Source of the DNA: Planctomycetota bacterium | Lineage (GTDB): Bacteria; Planctomycetota; MHYJ01; JACPTZ01 | Reading direction: 5' to 3' | NCBI GenBank assembly: GCA_016192525.1 | Contig: JACPTZ010000023.1 | Coordinates: 966 to 34,772 of the forward strand | Length of the DNA stretch: 33,807 nucleotides | Part shown: positions 1 through 7,472 of the stretch, piece by piece | Layout: each line of letters starts with the position of its first letter | How positions within the stretch are numbered: the stretch's first letter is position 1 | Notes under the pieces: model-generated | Database searches by the model: none | Told to the model about the DNA's origin: nothing | The model's input: only the letters and a program-made list of their open reading frames with translations | Translations under genes and position numbers: made by a program

Positions 1-711
1 CTCTCACGCTACGCCCGCGTGCCGAGCGGCAGCGACGACATCATCTTCTTCCGGGTCGGCGTCCCGTCCGTCCTCCTGGCCCGGTCGAGCCTCATCCGGT
101 TCTACCCGCACTATCACAGCCCCCAGGACACCCCGGACAAGCTGAGTCCCGCGGCGCTCCAGTCCTCCGGTCGGATACTGGAAGCCGCGGTGTTCGCCGC
201 GGATGCGCTGGACAATCCCCGGGAGGGCCCGACCGAGTATCTGCTGCTCCACGGCGCGGTGATGGACCGCCGGCTTCTTGCGGCTCTTTCCGCGGCGACG
301 GCGCTTTCGCTTCTGGGCTTCGCCAGGAGGCCCCGGCGGGGTGGCCGGGAATTGGTCGAAATCCCCGGCCCCGCACGCGACTGGAAGACGCCGCTCGGGG
401 CCTGTCTGGTGGCCCTTCCGCTTCTCCTGACGACCTTCCGGTTTTCGCCGCTCGTTCTGGTCGCGGTCTGGCCCGTCGGCGCGTTCTTCATGATCGTGTC
501 CTCGGTCCGGAACCGCTTCGTGAGAATCCCTCTCTTCTGGATTCCCCTTGTGGTGGTGATCGCCGTTCCCATGGTATTCTGGGCGGCCCGACGATCCTTC
601 GGGGTGCAGTTGCCGGCCACCGAGACCTGGCTGCTTACGGGGTCGGCGCTCCTGGCCACGGTCGGATACGCCCTGGCCCGGGCGGGGGCCCCGCCCGGGA
701 CGCCCGCCTGA
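1..711 (+). CDS. M28-family zinc metallopeptidase, C-terminal part (5' truncated by the window edge)
   Basis: The frame is open from base 1, so the start and most of the peptidase domain lie outside the window. The visible 236 residues begin with the end of an M28 peptidase: GSDD followed by FFRVGVPSVLL, then YHSPQDTPDKL. In M28 enzymes the Asp of the SDH/SDD motif and the His of the YHSP.DT motif are zinc ligands, so the metal site looks intact. After the catalytic domain come about five hydrophobic segments (starting near RRLLAALSAATALSLLGFA and ending near ETWLLTGSALLATVGYALA), so the enzyme is probably anchored by a C-terminal polytopic membrane domain with the peptidase outside the cytoplasm. 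Substrate is unknown; aminopeptidase activity is usual for the family. It ends 28 bp before the next gene on the same strand. Confidence 0.8.
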   Translation, partial: LSRYARVPSGSDDIIFFRVGVPSVLLARSSLIRFYPHYHSPQDTPDKLSPAALQSSGRILEAAVFAADALDNPREGPTEYLLLHGAVMDRRLLAALSAATALSLLGFARRPRRGGRELVEIPGPARDWKTPLGACLVALPLLLTTFRFSPLVLVAVWPVGAFFMIVSSVRNRFVRIPLFWIPLVVVIAVPMVFWAARRSFGVQLPATETWLLTGSALLATVGYALARAGAPPGTPA

Positions 712-739
712 GCGAGTCGGCGGGGGAATGGAGGAACTC

Positions 740-1330
740 ATGCTGCTGAACCAGACGAACTTCTTCGTCCGCGAGCAGGTCGGCCTGCTGAAGCTGACCG
801 ACGTCTACGACATCCTGGATCCCGCCACCCAGAAGCCGCTTGGGGTGGCCAAGGACGAGCCCTCGGCGCTCTGCAAGTACCTCCGGCTCGTCGTCAACAA
901 GCACTTTCTCCCCACGACGATCAACGTGTACGAGGACGGGCAGTCGATCCCGGCCTTCTCGATCCTGAAGCCCGTCTCCCTGCTGCGCTCCACCGTCACG
1001 GTGACCGACCGGGACGGGATGACGATCGGCACCTTTAAGAGCAAGATCTTCTCCTTCGGCGGGGGGTTCTGGGTGCACGACGAAAAGGGGCGGCAGGTGG
1101 CCGAGGTGAAGGGGGACTGGAAGGGCTGGAATTTCCGGTTTCTCGGGCCCGACGGGGCGGAGTGGGGGACCGTCACCAAAAAGTGGGCCGGGATCGGAAA
1201 GGAACTCTTCACCTCGGCCGACAACTACATCATCTCGATCGATCCGAAGGCCGCGGGGACGGAGGAGATCATCGGCCTTCTTCTCGCCGCCGGTCTGGCC
1301 ATCGACACGGTCTACAAGGAGAACCGGTAA
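740..1330 (+). CDS. LURP-one-related / phospholipid scramblase-like protein
   Basis: A protein of 196 residues built almost wholly of predicted beta strands, with repeated short turns such as DRDGMTIGTFK and DEKGRQVAEVKGDWKGWNFRF. This is the pattern of the LURP-one-related/scramblase (tubby-like barrel) superfamily. The C-terminus EEIIGLLLAAGLAIDTVYKE resembles the single hydrophobic helix that ends this fold. An ATG at 728 also exists in frame, but I prefer the ATG at 740: it has GGAGG five bases upstream and gives the usual family start (LLNQTNFFVREQ). Bacterial members have no settled function; lipid binding is only inferred from the fold. It converges on the seven-gene minus-strand operon, whose last stop is 43 bp away. 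Confidence 0.8.
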   Translation: MLLNQTNFFVREQVGLLKLTDVYDILDPATQKPLGVAKDEPSALCKYLRLVVNKHFLPTTINVYEDGQSIPAFSILKPVSLLRSTVTVTDRDGMTIGTFKSKIFSFGGGFWVHDEKGRQVAEVKGDWKGWNFRFLGPDGAEWGTVTKKWAGIGKELFTSADNYIISIDPKAAGTEEIIGLLLAAGLAIDTVYKENR

Positions 1331-1373
1331 CGCCGGTCCAGAGCCCCCGACGGAAGCGACGGTCCATCCCCGG

Positions 1374-2771
1374 TCATCGCGGAAGCGGAGCGACGCTCCC
1401 CGACCGATGCCTTACCGCCCGGGGGACTTGACCCGGCTTGATCAAGAAGGCCACGATCACCTCGAGCTCCTCCGTGTACAATCCGACGCGCGCGTGGCCG
1501 GAGGTCACCCGTCCGTAGAAACACTCCGACGCCGGAACCGCTTCCCCTTCGGCGGGAGGCTCGGGTCGGAGCCCCTCCTTCGCCGTCTCCACGGTCCCCC
1601 CGTCCCTCCCCGGCTCGAAGCGGACCAGCGCCGGCCACCGCATGAGGGCCTCAGTTCCGATCGTCGATTGGCCCTCGCCCAGCAGGGTGAACTCTTCCGC
1701 TTTCACGTCGTGGACGCAGGCGGTCCTTCCAGTCCGGTCTTTCTCAAGTTCCGGAGACGCGATCGGAGGCAGCAGGCGGAGCCGCACGAGAAAGAGACTC
1801 GCGGGCGGCTCCGCGGTCACGTAGGTGAAGGCGGTCCATGTCGACACCGGTACGCGGGACCTCACCCCGGGAACCTCCAGGACCTGCAACGCATCGAACC
1901 GGATGTCGCCGGCGTCGGTGATGACGACCGGGAGTCCCGCGAGCAGGGACGTCCAGGCGGAGCGCGAGTCGGAGAAGGCCCGAAGTGCGGCCCGGGCCGC
2001 GCGACAGAGGGTGGCCCAGTCGCGCGCCTCCCGGCACGCCTCGCCCAGGGTCAGGAAGGCTTTGGAGGTCGCCGCCTCAGGGTCTTTCTCGAATTCATCC
2101 GCCGCGGCGCCCAGGCTCTCGTGCCAATGATCCCCGATCCGCACGTGGCCCAGCCTCTTTCGGAAGGCGATGTCGTCCGGCTCGACCTCCAGCAGTTTCA
2201 AGACGACCGGAGACACGAGGTCCGCGAGTGATTTCTCATCGCAGTACGCGATCAGGTCGCGAAGCGACTTCGCCTCCCTCCCGGCGCGTTCCGTCTCCCC
2301 GACCACCAGATCCCGGTCAGAGATGTACCAGCGCTCCCTGTAGGGAACGTGGTGGAGGGCCTGGTGTGCCTCTGCGCACGAGGGATCGAGGGCGACCGCC
2401 TCCTCCCGGCACCGGCGCGCGTCGTCCGGGAAGCCCTTCTCATCGCACCACCGGGCCAGATCGAGCCGCGCCTTCACGTCGCCCGCCTTCAGCTCCGAGC
2501 GTCTCTTCTGGAGTTCCTCCGGGGGCTTCAGGGTCTTCACGTGCTTCGCGACCATGCTCTTCGGCACGACGACCGAAGACCCGTTGGCTTGGACGATCTT
2601 GAGCTTGTCTCCCTGATCCGTGACCTCCACCTCCTCGTACACCTTGCCGCTTTTCAGCGTTACGGTGTCGGCGGCGAGCGGGGGAGCGGCGAAGAGCCCC
2701 GTCGCGATCCAGAGGAGGGCGGGGAAAGAGCCGCGGCTCGGTGAGAAGAGGGGCCGATTCGGAGGGATCAT
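1374..2771 (-). CDS. Secreted protein, last gene of the seven-gene operon; paralogue of the propeller protein's flanking domains
   Basis: The protein has 465 residues with a signal peptide (hydrophobic stretch FPALLWIATGLFAAPPLAA), then a small domain with TVTLKSGKVYEEVEVTDQG. This 'make visible a KSGK-Y-G' beta domain is common in planctomycete secreted proteins. Residues about 80-150 are helical and TPR-like. From about residue 235 a second helical block (FLTLGEACREARDWATL) leads to an all-beta C-terminal domain. Both blocks align with the gene upstream: KRRSELKAGDVKARLDLARWC matches KRREALAPNDARGRLELAAWC, and LGEACREARDWATL matches LGTACRENSRWRKL. I chose the ATG at 2771 because it lies 26 bp after the upstream stop, with purine-rich AGAAAGAG before it; the longer frame to 2891 would overlap the neighbour. 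Function unknown; probably a periplasmic partner of the complex. Confidence 0.75.
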   Translation of the reverse strand: MIPPNRPLFSPSRGSFPALLWIATGLFAAPPLAADTVTLKSGKVYEEVEVTDQGDKLKIVQANGSSVVVPKSMVAKHVKTLKPPEELQKRRSELKAGDVKARLDLARWCDEKGFPDDARRCREEAVALDPSCAEAHQALHHVPYRERWYISDRDLVVGETERAGREAKSLRDLIAYCDEKSLADLVSPVVLKLLEVEPDDIAFRKRLGHVRIGDHWHESLGAAADEFEKDPEAATSKAFLTLGEACREARDWATLCRAARAALRAFSDSRSAWTSLLAGLPVVITDAGDIRFDALQVLEVPGVRSRVPVSTWTAFTYVTAEPPASLFLVRLRLLPPIASPELEKDRTGRTACVHDVKAEEFTLLGEGQSTIGTEALMRWPALVRFEPGRDGGTVETAKEGLRPEPPAEGEAVPASECFYGRVTSGHARVGLYTEELEVIVAFLIKPGQVPRAVRHRSGSVAPLPR

Positions 2772-2797
2772 TCTCTTTCTCGTGCCGCCGCGTACGA

Positions 2798-5434
2798 TCA
2801 CGGGAGCGGCAGGGGCGGTTCCATCTGGAACCTGAACCCGGACGGCTTCTGGCCGTCCTTCAGGACAAAGCAGTACGACACCTCCGACCACTCCTTCTGC
2901 TCATACATCATCTGCCAGAACCCGGAGTCCGAGAAATCCCCGAAGTCCGCCTTCACGAGATCGGCGGTCGTCAGGAGATTCCCCCCGTTGTCCAGCAGCG
3001 CCCCGTCCCCCAGACTGAACTCATACTTGTGTCCCGGCTTCTTGGGTTCTTTCGAATCGAAGTTCATCTCGCAGGGGCCCGAGTAGACCAGGGAGGCGTG
3101 GATTTTCACCTTGACCACGAACATCCTGTATCCCGCCTTCGGGGACGAAGTCCGTTGCCAGCCGGTCGATACGCTGGACGGCTCATCGACCCCCAGCACC
3201 TCGACCCGGTGCGACTCCAGTCCGCCGTCGCCCGGCAGCAGGCGGAATCCGGTGTCTTCCAGGAAGGCCGTCCAGTCCGAACGCCAGTCCGGATGGAGCT
3301 TCAGGCTGATCGCAATCACTTCCGCGAGCTTGCGCCAGCGGGAGTTTTCCCTGCAGGCCGTGCCGAGTCCAAGCCAGGCCTTCTTTCCGGCTTCAGCAGA
3401 AGTGTCCTCCGCCTTCAACTTCGACATCCTCTCGTCCAGGTCGAGGTACTTCGACGCGACATCGACGACCTTCCAGGAGTACTCCTTTCCCTGCCGGACT
3501 CCCATCCCCAGCTTTCTTCCATCGGGTGTGAACCCGAGGCGAACCACCTCCGAGAATCTCTCGCTTTGCCAGTCGCCGAGGCACACACACTCCTTGTTCC
3601 CCGCCCCGGCCGCGTACGCCAGTTTCCCGTCGGGCGAGAAGGTGGGGAGTTTGACGGAGGTTGCGGGTTCGCCCTCCCGATCCTCCCTCACCAGGAACCA
3701 TATCCCCCCGCGACTCGCCGGATAGACGGCCTCACGACCGCCCGGGGCCGGGACCGGAAGACCGACCGACTCGTATTCGCGCCCCGTCCTTCCGCCCACC
3801 TTCATGCGGACCTTTCCTCCGTCGGATCCCACCGAGTCCGTCCGCGGATCAAGTCCACTGGAGCTCAGGGAGATCTTTCCGTTCCACGCGACGGACGCGC
3901 AGAGGGCGCCGTCCTCCGCCGGGAGGGGCCATACATATTCATCGATCTCGAACTTCCCGTTCCCGACCACCAGCCAGCACCTTGCGCCCTTCCTCGCGGC
4001 ATACACGGTCCTGCTCCCGTCCGCGCTGACGATCGGCCGGCTGACTTCGTCGAACTCCTCCCCCTTTCTGTCTCCGATCGTCACCGAACGCGTTCCGCGC
4101 TCATACAGGGTGTATGCCACGGCGTCGCCGTTCCGGCTCGCCGACACCCAGCCGATCTGTTCGTGGGACGGGAGCCGCTTGTTCCCGGCGACCACGAATT
4201 CGACGCCGTCCTTTCGCCCGATGTAGACGAGGAAATGCCCCCCCGGACCGAAACTGGGATTCTTCACCCCTTCCAGTTCTTCGCCGTTCTTTCCCCCCAC
4301 GACCATGAGCCACCGGTCTCCCCGGCGCGCGGCGTAAGACACGACCTGGCTGTCCGGGCTGATGAGCACCTGCTCCACGGCGTCGAATTCCGGCCCCTTT
4401 TTTCCGTCGACCACCACGAAGAACTTGTCGTCCTTCCGCCCGGCGTATACGGAGTATCTTCCGTCCGGGCTGACCCAACCATCGATGAGCCGAACATCCT
4501 CCGGCACGGCGCCGAGAACCCTCTCCTCCGTGGAGATCCCGCCATCGAGCCCCCCTCCGGCGGCGAGGCGGTAGGGAGTTCCCTCGAGGAGTCGCTCCCA
4601 GCGCGCCCGCGAATCCCGGCCCGATCGCTGAAGTTCGACGCCGGCCAGAGCGGCGAAGAGGTCGAGCCGCCCCGAGGCCACGGCCGCCTCGGCCGCGGCG
4701 AGGCGGAGTTCAGGAGTGGAGAGCGTTCCTTCCGTCCGGGCGAACTCGGCCGCCGCCGTCAGGTCGATCCACAGCGCCTCCCGGAAGAGGCGGTCCGCGT
4801 CCTGCGGGAACGGCTGGCGGCGGCACCACGCGGCCAGTTCAAGACGCCCCCGCGCGTCGTTCGGGGCGAGGGCCTCCCGCCGCTTCGCGAGTTCCTGGGC
4901 GGGGGTGGGCGGTCCCGGGGGAGGCGCCGCGGAGGGGGCGGGGGCCGTCGGACGGGCCGGGGTTGGCGCGGAGGAGACGGGGGGAGGCGGAGTCCGGACC
5001 GGGGTCCTGGCCGCCGCAGACGCTCCGGGCGTTCCCGGTGAGGTACTCGACACGCCGGCGCCCGGCGCCGGGGACACTGGAGGGGACGCCGGAGCGGACG
5101 GCTCTCGATCCCGCTTCATCCACCACACGGAGCCGGCGAGCACCAGCACTCCGATCGCCGCCACGGGCCACGCCCATCGAGTCTGACGCCCCGGAACCCC
5201 GGGGTCGTCCGGGATTTCCTCAACGCTGGCCGGCATGGCCGCGGAGGAAGCGGGGCGCCGCGCCGGAGGCGGGGCCATCGGCGGGGGCGCCTGACGGGGG
5301 ACGGGCGCCGGCGGCGGGGGAGGCGCCTTCGGGACGCGTGACAAAGCGCCGCATGCCGGACATCGGGCCGACTTTCCGGCCGCACCGTCGGGGACGGCGA
5401 GTTTCTTTCCGCACGCGCACCGGATCTTGATCAT
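2798..5434 (-). CDS. Membrane-anchored zinc-ribbon protein with WD40/TolB-like beta-propeller
   Basis: The protein has 878 residues. Residues 6-28 form a zinc ribbon (C6, C8, C25, C28). A Pro/Ala-rich linker follows, then a single transmembrane helix at about 88-106 (WAWPVAAIGVLVLAGSVWW) and another Pro-rich linker. A helical block lies at about 180-290. Residues 310-660 hold repeated propeller blades of the PD40/TolB type, for example SPDGRYSVYAGRKDDK, SPDSQVVSYAARRGDR, ADGSRTVYAARKGAR and TPDGRKLGMGVRQGK. A second helical block and an all-beta Ig-like domain (about 735-875) match the gene downstream. Topology puts the ribbon in the cytoplasm and the propeller in the periplasm, so it could pass a signal or dock a partner across the membrane. 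It is sixth in the operon, 53 bp after the previous gene. Function is unknown. Confidence 0.75.
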   Translation of the reverse strand: MIKIRCACGKKLAVPDGAAGKSARCPACGALSRVPKAPPPPPAPVPRQAPPPMAPPPARRPASSAAMPASVEEIPDDPGVPGRQTRWAWPVAAIGVLVLAGSVWWMKRDREPSAPASPPVSPAPGAGVSSTSPGTPGASAAARTPVRTPPPPVSSAPTPARPTAPAPSAAPPPGPPTPAQELAKRREALAPNDARGRLELAAWCRRQPFPQDADRLFREALWIDLTAAAEFARTEGTLSTPELRLAAAEAAVASGRLDLFAALAGVELQRSGRDSRARWERLLEGTPYRLAAGGGLDGGISTEERVLGAVPEDVRLIDGWVSPDGRYSVYAGRKDDKFFVVVDGKKGPEFDAVEQVLISPDSQVVSYAARRGDRWLMVVGGKNGEELEGVKNPSFGPGGHFLVYIGRKDGVEFVVAGNKRLPSHEQIGWVSASRNGDAVAYTLYERGTRSVTIGDRKGEEFDEVSRPIVSADGSRTVYAARKGARCWLVVGNGKFEIDEYVWPLPAEDGALCASVAWNGKISLSSSGLDPRTDSVGSDGGKVRMKVGGRTGREYESVGLPVPAPGGREAVYPASRGGIWFLVREDREGEPATSVKLPTFSPDGKLAYAAGAGNKECVCLGDWQSERFSEVVRLGFTPDGRKLGMGVRQGKEYSWKVVDVASKYLDLDERMSKLKAEDTSAEAGKKAWLGLGTACRENSRWRKLAEVIAISLKLHPDWRSDWTAFLEDTGFRLLPGDGGLESHRVEVLGVDEPSSVSTGWQRTSSPKAGYRMFVVKVKIHASLVYSGPCEMNFDSKEPKKPGHKYEFSLGDGALLDNGGNLLTTADLVKADFGDFSDSGFWQMMYEQKEWSEVSYCFVLKDGQKPSGFRFQMEPPLPLP

Positions 5435-5487
5435 GGATCCTGACGTTCTTTCTCTCTACACCGCCCTCAGAGTCCCCCCCGCCCGTC

Positions 5488-6615
5488 CTACTTCACGGTT
5501 CCCCCGCCGCCGCCGCCGAGAAACGACGGCATGGTGCTCTCCTCCTCGACGTACGACCAGGAGCAGTCGATGCCCTTCGAGTCGAGCAGGGATCGACATT
5601 CGCGGAAGACCTCAAATCCGGAGGGCCGCACGATGAAGTTCAGATATTCCTTCTCCGGATTCACCTCCTTCAGAATTGCGCCCAGCTTCGAATGCGCGGT
5701 GCGGAGGTCGGCCGCCGAGTCCCCCTGGGCGCCGGCCTTGCGGATCCGCTCGAGGAGGCAGACCGCCTTTTTCGTGATTCCGAACTGATCGAACTGGGTC
5801 CCGCAGCCCGCGGGAAACTTCCACGTTTTTCCGTCCGACGAGGGGACTCCGTGCGACTTCTCGAGGAATCTCTTGGCGTCCCCCAGCAGCCGATCGGTCA
5901 GCCTCATCTTGTTCCTGTCGAGCAGGTCATTCCACTGTTTGATTTTGGCATTGTCCCGCGGAAGAAGCCAGAGAACGAAGTCGTAGTTCCGGGGACTCCA
6001 CTCGTACGCCTTCCCCTTGGCGCACTCGATCAGGGCGTTGATGGACTTGTCGACCGAGCGTTCCAGGGGGATCCGGAAGGAGTACGCTCCGGCGCCCGTC
6101 CCGTCCCCGGCCATAAGACGCTCCATCTCGCGTCGGGCGTCCTGTCCCGCCTTCTCCTCCTCCGTCGCGCGCGCCCGGAGTTCGTTTGCTTGCGCTTCGA
6201 CTTCTCGGGACTCCCGTCTCGCCTCGGCGAGGTCCTGGAATACCTGTCGGTCCGCCTCCGACCGGCCGGCGCGTGCCTGCGCCCTCGCTCTCAGGTCCGT
6301 GTTGTCCCGCTGAAGCGCGGCCAGGCGGGACCGGCCCTCCTCCAGTTCCTGCTCCAGCCTTTCCGCCTCCCGTCCCAGCCGCTTCCGCTTCTCCGCCTCC
6401 TCCTGTTCCCTTTCCCGGGAGCGCTCCCGTTCTTCCTCCCGCTCCCGGGTCCGCCACTGTTCCTCCCGTACCTGGGCGGCGGAGGGCGCCGACACTTTGT
6501 CGATGGAGTTGAGAAACACGTTGAGGATAATGAAGATGACCGACCCGATCGCGCACGCGAACACATCGAGGAAGGAGACGTTCAGGATCTCGATTTCCCT
6601 GCGGGTCGACGCCAT
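5488..6615 (-). CDS. MotB/ExbD-like single-pass coiled-coil protein (second of two)
   Basis: The protein has 375 residues. A short cytoplasmic N-terminus is followed by one transmembrane helix at about 15-37 (SFLDVFACAIGSVIFIILNV). Asp17 at its start is where ExbD, TolR and MotB keep the protonatable Asp. A long highly charged coiled coil (about 45-160, rich in RER and EEE) follows, then a periplasmic domain with IECAKGKAYEW and FIVRPSGFEVFRECRSLL (about 327-345) and a Gly-rich tail. I see no OmpA-type peptidoglycan-binding domain, unlike true MotB. The start is supported by GGAGGG eight bases upstream, and the gap from the previous gene is 2 bp, so translation is probably coupled. It probably pairs with the MotA/ExbB-like protein encoded in the same operon; this is inferred from the helix pattern and context. 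Confidence 0.75.
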   Translation of the reverse strand: MASTRREIEILNVSFLDVFACAIGSVIFIILNVFLNSIDKVSAPSAAQVREEQWRTREREEERERSREREQEEAEKRKRLGREAERLEQELEEGRSRLAALQRDNTDLRARAQARAGRSEADRQVFQDLAEARRESREVEAQANELRARATEEEKAGQDARREMERLMAGDGTGAGAYSFRIPLERSVDKSINALIECAKGKAYEWSPRNYDFVLWLLPRDNAKIKQWNDLLDRNKMRLTDRLLGDAKRFLEKSHGVPSSDGKTWKFPAGCGTQFDQFGITKKAVCLLERIRKAGAQGDSAADLRTAHSKLGAILKEVNPEKEYLNFIVRPSGFEVFRECRSLLDSKGIDCSWSYVEEESTMPSFLGGGGGGTVK

Positions 6616-6617
6616 CT

Positions 6618-7460
6618 CTATTTCCCTCCGGACTTCGCTTGAAAACTCAGATTTTCATCCGCGGGCTCGTCTCCTCTCTTGACGAGGGGTTCCCCGGCCA
6701 GCAGTCCGTTCACCCGCTCGTAGGAGTCCAGCCCCGAGGGCTTCACCCAGAAGACGATCATGCTGTTGTCCGGAGACCTCCGCACCCCCGCGACGGCGCG
6801 GCGAAACGCGGTGTTTTCCTTCTCGACGTCGGAAAGCGCGACGCGGGCGCCGTCCATCTCCCGGGCGCCCCGGGAAGGCTGATGCGTGATCACGAGGCCG
6901 CCGCGATCGCACACCACGTGGTAGAACTCGGTGATTCTCCTCGTCTCGGCCGATCCCCTCCCCGTCGGGAAGGCCATTCTCGATTCGGACTTTTTCGCCT
7001 CGGCGGCCCGGTCCCTCTGCTCTTCAGCCGTCCTCCGGCTGAGGCGGGCCTCCTCGACCCCTTTCTCCAACTTCTGCATTTCCTCCCGCCGGCGCCGGAC
7101 CTCCGCCCGGGCGGCCGCCAGTTCCTGGCGCGGGACCTCGGGATTGTCGCTGAGCTGTGCCTCGTAGCCCGTTCGCTCCGCCTCCGCTTCCCTGAGTTTC
7201 TGCCCGAGGATTTCCCCGCGCGCTCGGAGCTCCTCCACCCGGTCCTCCGGGGCCGTGGAGGAGGGCGGGAGCGGCGCCGGCGGCTCCCCCGGCTCGGCGG
7301 TGACGACCGGCCGGTCCGTGAGTTGCGATACCTGCAGAAAGAGGACGATCATGATGAAAATGAGCGTGCCGAGGGTGTTCGCCAGCAGGTCCAGAAAGGA
7401 CATGCTGAACGCCGGGTTCCCGTGCCGCTGCGCCGGTGCCGCCCAGTAGGTTCTCTTCAT
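6618..7460 (-). CDS. MotB/ExbD-like single-pass coiled-coil protein (first of two)
   Basis: The protein has 280 residues. The N-terminus carries AFSMSFLDLLANTLGTLIFI, with a single transmembrane helix at about 24-46 and Asp24 at its cytoplasmic edge, in the same place as in the next gene's product. A Pro-rich stretch (about 55-70) leads into a charged coiled coil (about 72-165). The periplasmic end contains FYHVVCDRGGLVI and FWVKPSGLDSYERVNGLL (about 237-254), which corresponds to FIVRPSG in the following protein, so the two subunits look paralogous in both helix and C-terminal module while differing in length. It starts 12 bp after the kinase gene. The expected role is the plug/stator partner of a proton channel, inferred from the family resemblance. 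Confidence 0.75.
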   Translation of the reverse strand: MKRTYWAAPAQRHGNPAFSMSFLDLLANTLGTLIFIMIVLFLQVSQLTDRPVVTAEPGEPPAPLPPSSTAPEDRVEELRARGEILGQKLREAEAERTGYEAQLSDNPEVPRQELAAARAEVRRRREEMQKLEKGVEEARLSRRTAEEQRDRAAEAKKSESRMAFPTGRGSAETRRITEFYHVVCDRGGLVITHQPSRGAREMDGARVALSDVEKENTAFRRAVAGVRRSPDNSMIVFWVKPSGLDSYERVNGLLAGEPLVKRGDEPADENLSFQAKSGGK

Positions 7461-7472
7461 CGTCGTGCCGAC

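Noticed and set aside
2741-5041. A 766-codon plus-strand frame opposite the propeller gene
   Set aside because: Low-complexity antisense translation; the minus-strand frame has a zinc ribbon, membrane helix and propeller repeats.
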